41,560 nt of DNA, taken from Gallionellales bacterium 39-52-133. Lineage in GTDB: Bacteria > Pseudomonadota > Gammaproteobacteria > Burkholderiales > Gallionellaceae. This document shows, in pieces, positions 27,897 to 36,743 of the stretch. The stretch lies in the NCBI GenBank assembly GCA_002278935.1, contig NCJL01000011.1:1-41560 (forward strand), in the 5' to 3' direction. The notes below the pieces were generated by a model. It searched no databases and was not told the origin of the DNA. It saw only the letters and a program-made list of their open reading frames with translations. The stretch's first letter is position 1, and each line of letters opens with the position of its first letter. A program made the position numbers and the translations under genes.

Positions 27897-28337
27897 ATGA
27901 CTGATTCACTTCACATCGTTTGCCCGCACTGCGACGCAGTCAACCGCATACCCACAGACAAAATGAGCGCGCAGCCCGCCTGCGGAAAATGCAAAAAAGC
28001 GCTGTTCGACGCGCATCCGGTGGAACTCACTACAGGCAATTTTGAAAAGCACCTCACGCGCAATGACGTACCGGTGCTGGTGGATTTCTGGGCGCCGTGG
28101 TGCGGCCCCTGCCGCATGATGGCGCCAAACTTTGTGCAGGCCGCTGGCAAGCTGGAGCCCGGAATGCGCCTCGCCAAACTGAATACCGAAGAAGCACAGG
28201 AACTGGGTGCGCGCTACAATATCCGCAGCATACCCACGCTGGCGCTGTTTAAAAACGGCCGCGAAGTGGCGCGGCAGGCAGGCGCGATGGATGTGAACGG
28301 GATAGTTTCCTGGGCAAAATCCAAAGCATCATCCTGA
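27897..28337 (+). CDS. trxC: Thioredoxin 2 (TrxC), zinc-binding
   Basis: The 146-residue protein has an N-terminal zinc finger (C9, C12, C29, C32 in CPHC and CGKC) followed by a thioredoxin domain with the active site WCGPC (68-72) and the cis-proline region RSIPTLALF. This is TrxC, a cytoplasmic disulfide reductase often induced by oxidative stress. It has AAGGA before the ATG. Confidence 0.95.
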   Translation: MTDSLHIVCPHCDAVNRIPTDKMSAQPACGKCKKALFDAHPVELTTGNFEKHLTRNDVPVLVDFWAPWCGPCRMMAPNFVQAAGKLEPGMRLAKLNTEEAQELGARYNIRSIPTLALFKNGREVARQAGAMDVNGIVSWAKSKASS

Positions 28338-28350
28338 CGGGGAGAAAAAC

Positions 28351-28587
28351 ATGAAGTGGCCGTCTATCGCAATATTGCCAGGCTGCATTGTCTTGGCCAG
28401 TTGTGGCAACATGTATTCGGGAGTTTATGAAGGTAACAAAAATTACAAGGATTCCTATAAAACACCTGTCGAGAGTGCCATGACACCAACACCGGGTTAC
28501 AGGGAATACAAGCAGGAAAGCGACAAACTGAAACAGGTTAATCCGGTCACGGAAAAAGACGAGTCTCCTCAATTTAATCTGAAGTAA
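28351..28587 (+). CDS. Small predicted lipoprotein
   Basis: The 78-residue ORF begins with a short signal sequence and a lipobox (LASC, Cys 18), then a polar, lysine-rich, proline-containing tail with NMYSGVYEGNKNYKD. It starts 13 bases after trxC with GGGGAG upstream and so is probably cotranscribed. Function is unknown. Confidence 0.75.
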   Translation: MKWPSIAILPGCIVLASCGNMYSGVYEGNKNYKDSYKTPVESAMTPTPGYREYKQESDKLKQVNPVTEKDESPQFNLK

Positions 28588-28838
28588 TTCCAGGGCAGGC
28601 TTCCCTGCACGGCCACCCCGACCACTACTGCCACAACATGCTGAATATCCTGAAAGTATTTTCACAGCAGGATTCTGCCTCATCCCAATAGCACCTGCTT
28701 ATGTACGCCAGCAGACAGAGTGCATAACGGCCTTTCAATATTATTGACTCTGAATTGCGCTGGAAAATCCTGTGCAGCATTGCGCTACGTGTTGCCTACA
28801 CCCAACCTTAACAACTTGCAGATCTGGCGTTGCTAAAC

Positions 28839-29441
28839 ATGATGAATTCGCCTGTGAATACCCCCCTCTTTGCAAAAGATTTTCCTGTCGTTTGCGTGGG
28901 TGGCTCGGCCGGTGCCCTTGATGCCTACATACGGCTACTGCAAAACCTGCCGGCTGACATGGGGGTGGCGATTGTTATTGTGAATCACATCACCAACATG
29001 CCTACCCACCTGCATGAAATCTTGCCCCGCTTCACGACCATGCCGGTTGAACTGATCACGGAACGTTTGCAAATCGAGCCTGACCGGGTATTTATCATCC
29101 CCGAAAACCGGGATTTACACGTCCTCGATGGAGAGTTCCGCTTAGAGCCAATATCGAAACCCCGTGGCTGGCCTGATGTCATCACGGTTTTTCTGCGTTC
29201 ACTGACGCAATACTGGAACGGCAAACTGATCGCCGTTATTGTGTCCGGCTATGATGGCGATGGCGCGGCGGCAATGTGCGGTATCCAGGAGATAGGCGGC
29301 ATTACCATCGCGCAAAAATTAAGCACCGCAACAAGGCCGGATATGCCGGAAAGTGCAATCGCCAGCGGGTGTATCGACTTCATTCTGTCGCCTGAAGATA
29401 TTGCCAAGGCAATTATACGAATAGCGCACGCTGAAACCTGA
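28839..29441 (+). CDS. Stand-alone CheB-type methylesterase domain
   Basis: The 200-residue protein corresponds to the catalytic domain of CheB without the receiver domain. The expected catalytic residues are present: serine in VGGSAGALD, histidine in VNHITNMPTHLHE and aspartate in SGYDGDGAAAM. Such proteins remove methyl groups from (or deamidate) chemoreceptors, but an isolated domain may act elsewhere. ATG 28839 is the most plausible start; an upstream TTG (28830) is in frame. No other chemotaxis genes are adjacent. Confidence 0.88.
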   Translation: MMNSPVNTPLFAKDFPVVCVGGSAGALDAYIRLLQNLPADMGVAIVIVNHITNMPTHLHEILPRFTTMPVELITERLQIEPDRVFIIPENRDLHVLDGEFRLEPISKPRGWPDVITVFLRSLTQYWNGKLIAVIVSGYDGDGAAAMCGIQEIGGITIAQKLSTATRPDMPESAIASGCIDFILSPEDIAKAIIRIAHAET

Positions 29442-29505
29442 ATAAGAAAATGGCCGCCAGCGGCGACCGTCGCTATTCTCCTAACAGTCAGGGAAACAAT
29501 TCAGC

Positions 29506-30975
29506 TCAAGCCTCAAGTTCTGGATAGGGATACAGCATGTTCATCGCCATGCTGCTTCCTGCTCGCTGCACCAGCCGCACGTGTTCGCGCCGCAATTCTC
29601 GCGCATGTCTGAGGCCGCAGGAATGCGCGATCATTTCGATTTCCCTGTTCATGCCCGCCGCGTAATTTGCCACGCGCTGGAATTTTTCCTGCACCACCAG
29701 GCCGCGCTGCAGGCGTTTGTTATGCGTGGTGATGCCGGCGGGGCAGGTGTTGCTGTGGCAGCGCATGGCCTGGATGCAGCCCAGCGAAAACATGAAGCCG
29801 CGCGCGGTGTTGACGAAATCTGCGCCGGTACACAGCGCCCATGCCGCCTTCGCGGGAGTAACCAGCTTGCCGGACGCCACCACCCTGATGCGCTGCTTGA
29901 GGCCTGCCGCAATCAGGTCGTCCACCACGCGCGGCAGCGCTTCCATGATAGTCAGGCCCATATGGTCGGCCAGCACCTGCGGCGCGGCGCCGCTGCCGCC
30001 CTCGCCGCCATCGATGATCAGAAAATCAGGCGCATAGTCCTGACCCCGGCGCAGCACGGCTTCGCACAGGGAATGGCTGAACTCCCAGCCGCCGATTGCG
30101 GTCTTCACTCCCACCGGCTTGCCGGTCAGCTCGCGCACCATGTGGACACGTTCCAGCAGCTCGTCGATATTGGCAATGTCGGAATGGCGGTTGGGGCTGA
30201 GCGAATCCTGCCCGACAGGTATACCGCGTATCTTTGCAATTTCCTCCGTCACCTTGCCGCCGGGCAGCACGCCGCCCTTGCCCGGCTTCGCGCCCTGCGA
30301 CAGCTTGATCTCAAACGCGCTGACATGCCTGGCCAGCTCCAGTGCGCGCTCTCTGGAAAACTCGCCGTGCTGGTCGCGTATGCCATAACGCGCGGTGCCG
30401 ATCTGCATGATGACATCACCGCCGCCAACAAGATGATGCGGCGACAAGCCGCCCTCGCCCGTATCCAGCCAGCAGCCGGCTGCGGCAGCGCCTTTGGACA
30501 ATGCCTGTATCGCCGGTGCGGACAGCGCGCCAAAACTCATGCCGCTGATATTCACCAGTGAGCGCGCGGTATAAGGCTCGCGGCAATAGCCCTCTCCCAG
30601 GGTAACGGCGGGAGACGCAATCTGGTCGCATTCAAGTATCGGGAAGGGTGCATTGACGAAAATAATGGAGCCGGGCTCGCGCAGATCGTTGGTGGAGCCA
30701 AAGCCGATGACCCCGCCCACCCCTTTGGCGGTGCGGTAAATCCAGTTACGCGCGGCGCGGTTAAACGGCATTTCATCGCGCTCGCCGGCAATGAAATACT
30801 GGCGGATATATTCGCCCTGGCTTTCGAGAAAATAACGCAGACGCCCAATCAGCGGATAGTTGCGCAGTACCGAGTGCTTCTTCTGCACAATGTCGCGCAC
30901 CAGCCAGAACAACAGGGTCAGTACGATGATAAAACCGATAATGCTACCGATGCCGTAACTGACGATAAATGACAT
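29506..30975 (-). CDS. FMN-binding glutamate synthase family protein
   Basis: The 489-residue protein has an N-terminal membrane helix (about 5-28) and then a domain like the FMN/synthase core of GltB: SGMSFGALS, ISQ-like KLSQGAKPGKGGVLPG, DGGEGGSGAAP and CNTCPAGI. It is too short for full glutamate synthase and lacks the amidotransferase domain. Related proteins are annotated as glutamate-synthase-like membrane oxidoreductases with no firm role. The membrane helix sets it apart from the cytoplasmic enzyme. Confidence 0.85.
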   Translation of the reverse strand: MSFIVSYGIGSIIGFIIVLTLLFWLVRDIVQKKHSVLRNYPLIGRLRYFLESQGEYIRQYFIAGERDEMPFNRAARNWIYRTAKGVGGVIGFGSTNDLREPGSIIFVNAPFPILECDQIASPAVTLGEGYCREPYTARSLVNISGMSFGALSAPAIQALSKGAAAAGCWLDTGEGGLSPHHLVGGGDVIMQIGTARYGIRDQHGEFSRERALELARHVSAFEIKLSQGAKPGKGGVLPGGKVTEEIAKIRGIPVGQDSLSPNRHSDIANIDELLERVHMVRELTGKPVGVKTAIGGWEFSHSLCEAVLRRGQDYAPDFLIIDGGEGGSGAAPQVLADHMGLTIMEALPRVVDDLIAAGLKQRIRVVASGKLVTPAKAAWALCTGADFVNTARGFMFSLGCIQAMRCHSNTCPAGITTHNKRLQRGLVVQEKFQRVANYAAGMNREIEMIAHSCGLRHARELRREHVRLVQRAGSSMAMNMLYPYPELEA

Positions 30976-31021
30976 AGCGATCCCTTAGATTAGATTCGTA
31001 TTATCCCGAAATCAGCAATTC

Positions 31022-31151
31022 AATCCACAGATTTCACAGATTCACACAGATTTTCATGCAGTTATCAGTGTAGTCAGCATCACCCAAATGGTGACTACCC
31101 TAAACAAGGCAATGCTTTGTTTAATCTGTGGAAATCTGTGTAATCTGTGGA
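31022..31151. repeat. Inverted-repeat element built on AATCTGTG units
   Basis: A left arm (31022-31052, AATCCACAGATTTCACAGAT and on) and a right arm (31121-31151, AATCTGTGGAAATCTGTG and on) are imperfect inverted copies, each made of two or three repeats of AATCTGTG. The spacer is about 70 bases. Elements like this are widespread in bacterial genomes as non-autonomous repeats. No gene is visible within it. Confidence 0.75.
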
Positions 31152-31180
31152 CAACTGCTTTTCCCAGGACTATCAGGTAG

Positions 31181-31197
31181 GGTGCGTCATACGCACC
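31181..31197. repeat. Short GGTGCGT/ACGCACC palindrome
   Basis: GGTGCGT-CAT-ACGCACC forms perfect 7-bp arms around a 3-base loop. It belongs to a common class of short repeats, and it lies about 75 bases from the end of the methyltransferase gene. Confidence 0.7.
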
Positions 31198-31270
31198 ATG
31201 CAAAATTCCAATATCCGCCATCATTTAAAATTTCAACCTTGTCTGTTATATGCATCGTTTGAATTTTCAA

Positions 31271-31876
31271 CTATTTTTTTCTGGCCACCAGATCAATCAG
31301 CGCCGACATACCCTTATGACCTGACCCCTCGTTGATTTCCGCATCATGCTCAAGCAGATGCAGAATATCCATATCCGCAAATTCCTTGCGCAGCAGCGGC
31401 TCGGTGTACATGTTTTCTGCCACCGGCGGGCCGCCGGTTTTGTATTCCAGCTGTCGCGGTGTGTAGCCCTGCAACAGCAGCAGGCCGCCAGGCTTGAGGC
31501 ATTGCTTGATACCCTTGAATAACACCTCGCGTTGCGCGGGTGTCGCAAACTGGATGAAAATCGCCACCACGGCATCGTAACGGTTTTCGCCCCACTCCCA
31601 GTTCAGCAAATCGGCCACTTCAAAATCCAGCGTCACGCCTTTCTGCTGCGCCAGGGTATCGGCCTTGCTTGCCGCCACCGCGGAGCTGTCGACCGACAGC
31701 ACTTTCAAACCCTGCTGCACCAGCCACACGCCGTTTCGCCCTTCGCCATCGGCCACCGCAAGGCAGCTCATGCCGGGCTTGAGCAGGTGGTGCTGGCTCA
31801 CCATAAAAGCATTGGGTCTGGTGCCAAAGAAATATTCGCCACCGGCGTAACGCTCGTCCCACATATTTGTAGCCAT
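31271..31876 (-). CDS. Class I SAM-dependent methyltransferase
   Basis: The 201-residue protein starts with WDERYAGGEYFFGTRPNAF and has the SAM-binding ADGEGRNGVWLV, motif II VVAIFIQF, and LKPGGLLLLQGY. This is the TehB/UbiE-like small methyltransferase layout. The substrate is unknown. ATG 31876 (MATNMWDERY) is preferred over 31909 as it begins with the family signature. Confidence 0.88.
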   Translation of the reverse strand: MATNMWDERYAGGEYFFGTRPNAFMVSQHHLLKPGMSCLAVADGEGRNGVWLVQQGLKVLSVDSSAVAASKADTLAQQKGVTLDFEVADLLNWEWGENRYDAVVAIFIQFATPAQREVLFKGIKQCLKPGGLLLLQGYTPRQLEYKTGGPPVAENMYTEPLLRKEFADMDILHLLEHDAEINEGSGHKGMSALIDLVARKK

Positions 31877-32048
31877 ATTAAATTCCCGTGTTATTAAAGC
31901 ACCGTTCAAATCAACTATTACTGATGCATGACGATAGCAGATTTAGCACCCGACTGTCGATTTCAACACACAGAATTGGGCGGCAGCCCCGATGAATATC
32001 CTGCTATATTTATGCCAGGCACTCCGGCCTGACTGAATATATATCCTG

Positions 32049-32738
32049 ATGAGTACATTTATCTTTGCTGCAATCTCCCTGCTGCTGGCCATCGCGCTCA
32101 TGATTGTGTGGTCGCGCTGGCGCAGGGCTGCGCGTGCCGATTACATACGCACTTATATGTTTCCCAAGGGCCTGCTTGATAAATTTGGCACGCATCGCCC
32201 GGAGCTGACGCTGAAGGAACGCCAGCTGGTTGCGCATGCCCTGCGCCAGTTTTTTCTTGCGCACCTGAAAAGCGGCTGCAAATTTGTGGCGATGCCGTCG
32301 CAGGTTGCCGACGACCTGTGGCATGAATTCATTCTTTATACGAGGCATTACGAAGCATTCTGCAACAGGGCTTTTGGCCAATTCATGCACCACACGCCCG
32401 CAGTGGTATTGGGCGCAAACAGGCAGGACAATACCGGCCTGCGCCGCACCTGGTGGTATTGCTGCATTGAGGAAAACATCAATCCGAAAAAAGCCACGCG
32501 CTTGCCGTTGCTGTTTTCGCTGGATGAAAAACTGAAAATTCCAAATGGCTTTCGTTATATGGCGGACTGCAAGGGCGTCAAACGCCAGGGCGACGGAGGC
32601 GGTGTTTATTGCGGTGGCGATATGGCCGACTCCAGCTTTGATGGAACGACTGAAGGATTTGGCGATTTCTCCTCTAGTGATGCTGGTGGGGGAAGCGACA
32701 GCAGCGGGTGTGGCGGCGGATGCGGCGGCGGTGATTAA
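32049..32738 (+). CDS. Membrane-anchored protein with Cys/Gly-rich tail, unknown function
   Basis: The 229-residue protein has one N-terminal membrane helix (about 4-22), a basic stretch, and a conserved-looking middle domain with VADDLWHEFILYTRHYEAFC and GLRRTWWYCC. It ends in a glycine/cysteine/serine-rich tail (about 200-229: SGCGGGCGGGD). The domain resembles families of unknown function that end in such a tail. The tail may bind metal or anchor to the envelope. I could not name the family. Confidence 0.8.
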   Translation: MSTFIFAAISLLLAIALMIVWSRWRRAARADYIRTYMFPKGLLDKFGTHRPELTLKERQLVAHALRQFFLAHLKSGCKFVAMPSQVADDLWHEFILYTRHYEAFCNRAFGQFMHHTPAVVLGANRQDNTGLRRTWWYCCIEENINPKKATRLPLLFSLDEKLKIPNGFRYMADCKGVKRQGDGGGVYCGGDMADSSFDGTTEGFGDFSSSDAGGGSDSSGCGGGCGGGD

Positions 32739-32745
32739 TGCTTAA

Positions 32746-32843
32746 CACCCCCTCCTACCCTCCCTTTGCCAAGGGAGGAATTTTCTCCGATCACCGCCTG
32801 AATGGTTCCCCACTTTGCAAAGGGGGGTTAGGGGGGATTTATA
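32746..32843. repeat. MITE-like palindromic element, copy 1
   Basis: The roughly 98-base element has inverted ends (CCCCCTCCTACCCTCCC and GGGGGGTTAGGGGGGA), two inner palindromes (CTCCCTTTGCCAAGGGAG and CCCCACTTTGCAAAGGGG) and a centre with TCTCCGATCA. The reverse complement of 35482-35580 matches it over almost its whole length. It encodes nothing and lies just past the 32049 gene. Confidence 0.85.
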
Positions 32844-32937
32844 GCTTTTGAAATACAAAAATAGCTTTCTTTTAACCCCTAATGTTGAAAAATCATAGGT
32901 GTCATGATGAATTATGAAAAGATCAATAATCCGTCAA

Positions 32938-33783
32938 TCAGAAATGGTTCCCCATCACCTCACCCATGCGCACACCCTGAGCAGGTGCCCACGCCGGATT
33001 GAACTGCATCGCATTTTTGGGGAACAGCATCACCACCGTGGAGCCCAGCAGGAAACGTCCCATCTCGTCGCCCTTTTTCAGCGACACTTGTTGCCTGTCG
33101 TAATTCCATACCCGCACTTCGCGCGTGCGCGGCGGATTCACCACACCGTGCCACACCGTGGCCATGCTGCCAACGATGGTGGCGCCGACCAGCGTCAGCA
33201 CAAAGGGGCCGTGCGCTGAATCAAACACGCACACCACCCGTTCATTGCGCGCAAACAGTCCCGGCACGCCGCGCGCGGTGGCCGGATTAACCGAGAACAG
33301 CTCGCCCGGCACATAGATCATGCGCGTCAAGCGTCCGTCGCAGGGCATGTGGATGCGGTGGTAATCCCTGGGGCTGAGATACAGCGTGGCAAAATTGCCG
33401 TCCCTGAATTGCCCGGCAAGATCGCTGTCGCCCCCGACCAGCGCCGTGGTGGAGTAACTGTGACCCTTGGCCTGAAACAGCTGGTCGTTTTCAATGCGGC
33501 CAAACTGGCTGATCGCACCATCCACCGGGCAGACAAAATCGGCCTGCGCCAGCGGACGTACATCGCTGCGCAACGCGCGTGTAAAGAATTCATTGAAGGT
33601 GGGATAACTGTCAATATCGGGATTGGCCGCTTCGGCCATATTTACCTTGTAGCGCCCCACAAACCACTTGATCAGGCGCGCGGTGAAAGCACCGCCCGTT
33701 GCATTCGCCACGGTGCCGGCAAATACAGTGAGCGCCAGTTTGGGTAAAAAATATTGCAGCAATACAGCAAAACGATCTGACAC
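32938..33783 (-). CDS. psd: Phosphatidylserine decarboxylase proenzyme
   Basis: Psd converts phosphatidylserine to phosphatidylethanolamine. The 281-residue proenzyme has YKVNMAEAANPD, TFNEFFTRAL, PVDGAISQ, the YLSPRDYHRIHMPC motif and the self-cleavage site LGST (S248), which becomes the pyruvoyl group. The overall length and sequence match the proteobacterial type. The start is GTG 33783 with CAGG upstream, since the longer frame to 33963 has no family-like sequence. Confidence 0.93.
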   Translation of the reverse strand: MSDRFAVLLQYFLPKLALTVFAGTVANATGGAFTARLIKWFVGRYKVNMAEAANPDIDSYPTFNEFFTRALRSDVRPLAQADFVCPVDGAISQFGRIENDQLFQAKGHSYSTTALVGGDSDLAGQFRDGNFATLYLSPRDYHRIHMPCDGRLTRMIYVPGELFSVNPATARGVPGLFARNERVVCVFDSAHGPFVLTLVGATIVGSMATVWHGVVNPPRTREVRVWNYDRQQVSLKKGDEMGRFLLGSTVVMLFPKNAMQFNPAWAPAQGVRMGEVMGNHF

Positions 33784-34069
33784 AACAACCTGCCTAACTG
33801 ATGATGAGGGGCTTGCATTATACCGAAAGCGACAGAAACTCAGCCGTTGCTGGCGCGCCCAGGCGAGTGTCATGACAACAATCCCGGATTTTCCATTAGG
33901 CCTCATAGCGAGCGTGACAGAGGGATGGCATAATGCGTCCGAAGCATGCGGACTGACGCGCAAGCAGTTGTCATAAGCACTTGATTATATTTAATATTTT
34001 ACCATAACAATCTGATTTATATGACAAAAAATCTGTTGCCGGGCACATTCCACTCGAGCGGTGACCACC

Positions 34070-35446
34070 ATGCTTAATAAATTACGCGGCCTGATGGGGG
34101 GCGACTCGGGGGAAACGGCGCAGCAGGCTGCCTTCCAGAAGCTGAACAGCGTCGCACCGCTTAAATCAGATAAAAAAGAAACATCCTCAAGCACACAGGA
34201 AGCCTCTTCCTTTGTATGCCGCGAGGCAGTGCTCGACCGCGGCGAACACATTGCGGGTTATGAATTTGCACTCGGGCGCGAGCTGCAATCGCGCATGCTG
34301 GAGAAAAGCGCGCTGATACGCCGCGTGTATGACGATGCGATGCTGCGCAATCTTGCGCCACTCGGCGTGTCCTCCCTGCTGGGCAAGCGCTTTGCGCTAA
34401 TCCGCCTGTCGCTGACCTCATTGCAAAACCCGCTGCTGCAGGCTTTTTCCAACCAGAACGCGGTCGTCATGGTCACGCCCGGAGACATCGCCGAGAGCGA
34501 GCTTGCGGGGGTGCGCAGCGGCCTGCAACACCTTGAAAAAATCGGCATCCGCCACGGCTGGACCATAGACCGCCCCCGCCCCGAGCTGGCCGAGTTTTTG
34601 CACAACGCAGATCTGATCGAAATTGAAAGCACCAAGCTGGATGGCATACAGCTTAAAACAATGAGCCTTGAATTTCGCTCGCACCAAAGCAAACAGAAGC
34701 TGATTGCCAGCGAGCTGCAGACATCGGACGACTTCAACCTGTGCTATCACTGCGGCTTCGATTATTTCATGGGGCCGTTTGTTTCCAGCCGCGAGAACTG
34801 GCACCCGGCGAAAAGTGAAATCAACCGCCTGAGGGTTTTTGAGGCGCTCAACATGATACGCAGCGGCGCCGAGTTTGATGCCATCGCCGACTGCCTGCGC
34901 ACCGACCCCATCCTGACCTTCAAACTGTTGCGCTATATCAACTCGCCCGGCATCGGCCTGCAGCAGAAAATCAACGAGATTTCGCAGGCGCTGATGATCT
35001 TGGGCAGGGAGCGCTTCTACCGCTGGCTGTCGTTGCTGCTGTTTGACTTCACCCAGACCGGCTACCGCGAGCTGGTGCTCAACGAACAATCGCTGACGCG
35101 CGCGCGCTTCATGGAAATGCTGGCCGGCCAGGGCAATGCGCCGGCTTCGGCCGACCAGTTGTTTATCACCGGATTATTTTCCCTGCTGGATGTGATGCTG
35201 GACAGGCCGCTGCCCGAGGTGCTGCAACAGGTCACCCTGCCGGAAGCGGTTGCGGGTGCGCTCAAAGGCGAGCCCGGCGCGATGCGCGATGCACTGCTGC
35301 TGGGCATGGCGGTTGAGTCCGCCACGCCGGAGCAGATCGCTGCGGCCGCCGCGCAATGCGACCTGGACGCAACGCAGGTCACCGGCATCATGATCGAAGC
35401 GCTGGCCTGGTCGCAACAGATTATTTCCGCCGGCGAACAAAGCTGA
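34070..35446 (+). CDS. HDOD domain signalling protein (YuxH-like)
   Basis: The 458-residue protein has an N-terminal part (about 55-240) resembling a degenerate EAL domain: it has the ordering of strands but no clear EAL motif. A C-terminal HDOD domain follows (about 245-440: TDPILTFKLLRYINSPGIG). This is the architecture of YuxH/EAL-HDOD proteins, which usually do not hydrolyse c-di-GMP. A GTG start at 34061 is in frame but I prefer ATG 34070. Confidence 0.85.
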   Translation: MLNKLRGLMGGDSGETAQQAAFQKLNSVAPLKSDKKETSSSTQEASSFVCREAVLDRGEHIAGYEFALGRELQSRMLEKSALIRRVYDDAMLRNLAPLGVSSLLGKRFALIRLSLTSLQNPLLQAFSNQNAVVMVTPGDIAESELAGVRSGLQHLEKIGIRHGWTIDRPRPELAEFLHNADLIEIESTKLDGIQLKTMSLEFRSHQSKQKLIASELQTSDDFNLCYHCGFDYFMGPFVSSRENWHPAKSEINRLRVFEALNMIRSGAEFDAIADCLRTDPILTFKLLRYINSPGIGLQQKINEISQALMILGRERFYRWLSLLLFDFTQTGYRELVLNEQSLTRARFMEMLAGQGNAPASADQLFITGLFSLLDVMLDRPLPEVLQQVTLPEAVAGALKGEPGAMRDALLLGMAVESATPEQIAAAAAQCDLDATQVTGIMIEALAWSQQIISAGEQS

Positions 35447-35481
35447 AACTATTAAACTTTACGTAATTCATGATGTTCAAA

Positions 35482-35580
35482 GTCCCCCCTAGCCCCCCTT
35501 TGCAAAGTGGGGAATCAGTTACACTTTGATCGGAGAGTGTTCCTCCCTTTGCAAAGGGAGGCTAGGAGGGATTTGTATAT
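35482..35580. repeat. MITE-like palindromic element, copy 2 (inverted relative to copy 1)
   Basis: Its reverse complement aligns with 32746-32843: CTCCCTTTGCAAAGGGAG, TCTCCGATC and CCCCACTTTGCAAAGGGG occur in the same order. The two copies lie in opposite orientation and bracket psd and the HDOD gene. The arms are better preserved here (perfect TTTGCAAAG in both inner palindromes). Confidence 0.85.
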
Positions 35581-35626
35581 TCTGAAATACGAAATTATTT
35601 GTTATGTCATACACCATAAAGTTCAG

Positions 35627-35712
35627 GTAGGTCGGGTTAGCGGCCTCTTCGCGTAATCCGACTTTCCTGGCTACGCTGTCGGGTTACGTCCGCCAGGCCT
35701 AACCCGACCTAC
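35627..35712. repeat. Inverted-repeat element GTAGGTCGGGTTAG
   Basis: A 14-base arm (35627-35640) is a perfect inverted repeat of 35699-35712. The inner part has GCGGCCTCTTCGCGTAATCCGAC. The left half recurs at 38204-38239. Elements of this type are widespread genomic repeats. It sits in the convergent gap between the HDOD gene and the AEC transporter gene and may act as a terminator. Confidence 0.8.
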
Positions 35713-35765
35713 AAAAATAAAATTCTTGTCCGAGAATGTTCCCTTTCAAGCGGGATCCGGCGAAG

Positions 35766-36671
35766 TCAAACCGTCTGCAGCACCCACCACCAGCCGGTCA
35801 GCGTAATAAAGGATAGCGGCAAGCCCACCGCCACCATCAGTGTCGCCAGCTCGGGATCAAGATCGCGCTCCTGCGCCAGAATCACCGCGGTAATCATCGG
35901 CGGCATCGCCGCTTCAAACAGCGCAACCTGTATCGCCGGGCCGTGCGCGCCGAGTACCAGCACATACAGCACATAAAAAAACAGCGGTGCCAGCAACAGC
36001 TTGAAACCCAACCCTATCATCAGCGAGCAGCAATTCCCCCACAAATGCCCCAGCCGCAACTGCAGCCCCACCGACAGCAGCGCCAAAGGTGCCAGCGTGT
36101 CGCCCAGCCGCTTCAGCACCGCACTCAGCCATTCCGGATATTCCAGCGGCAATAGCAGCAGCGCAACAGCCAGCGCAATAAAGGGCGGAAAACGCAGGAT
36201 ATTGCGCACGATAGAGGCGGTGGTCGGGCGCCCGGAGGAATACATACCCGCAACGATAATGCCCAGGGTGGAAAGCACCATGAAGGAACCGGTCTGGTCG
36301 ATCAGAATACCGGTGGCAATACCCTGCTGCCCGTAATAAGCCTCTATCATCGGCAGGCCGAAAAAGGCGGTATTGCCCAGCCCGCCGGTCAGAATCAGCG
36401 CGCCCGTGGTGCCGCGCGAAAATTTCATATAGCGTCCCACCAGCCAGAAGAATCCCGCTGCCAGGCCAAAGTACAGCCACGCCATCAGTATCACCAGCAC
36501 AATATCGCCGCTGAATTCCAGCTCGCGTATATACAACAACGCCAGCGCCGGCACGGAAATGTGGATGATAAAACTGTTCAGCGTCGCCGGCGCATTGTCC
36601 GGCATCAGCCTGGCTCGGCGCAGCAAAATGCCCGCAACAAAACATAAAACCAGCAGAATGATATTGCTCAT
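35766..36671 (-). CDS. AEC family transporter (auxin efflux carrier-like)
   Basis: The 301-residue protein has about ten membrane helices in the two-bundle AEC arrangement. It starts with MSNIILLVLCFVAGILLRR and contains LTGGLGNTAFFGLPMI in the first half, a typical AEC crossover segment, and AAMPPMITAVILAQ in the second half. AEC proteins export organic anions and other small acids; the substrate is not predictable. Confidence 0.88.
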   Translation of the reverse strand: MSNIILLVLCFVAGILLRRARLMPDNAPATLNSFIIHISVPALALLYIRELEFSGDIVLVILMAWLYFGLAAGFFWLVGRYMKFSRGTTGALILTGGLGNTAFFGLPMIEAYYGQQGIATGILIDQTGSFMVLSTLGIIVAGMYSSGRPTTASIVRNILRFPPFIALAVALLLLPLEYPEWLSAVLKRLGDTLAPLALLSVGLQLRLGHLWGNCCSLMIGLGFKLLLAPLFFYVLYVLVLGAHGPAIQVALFEAAMPPMITAVILAQERDLDPELATLMVAVGLPLSFITLTGWWWVLQTV

Positions 36672-36743
36672 ACGAGTGGACTACAAATTGAGTGAGTGGC
36701 GATGATACACTAGCGCGGTTTGCCAGACACCCAGGAGAATCCG

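Noticed and set aside
29581..30561. 326-codon plus-strand ORF opposite the FMN-binding glutamate synthase-like gene
   Set aside because: The minus-strand protein has clear family motifs; the plus frame has none and has a histidine/glutamine/alanine-rich shadow composition.
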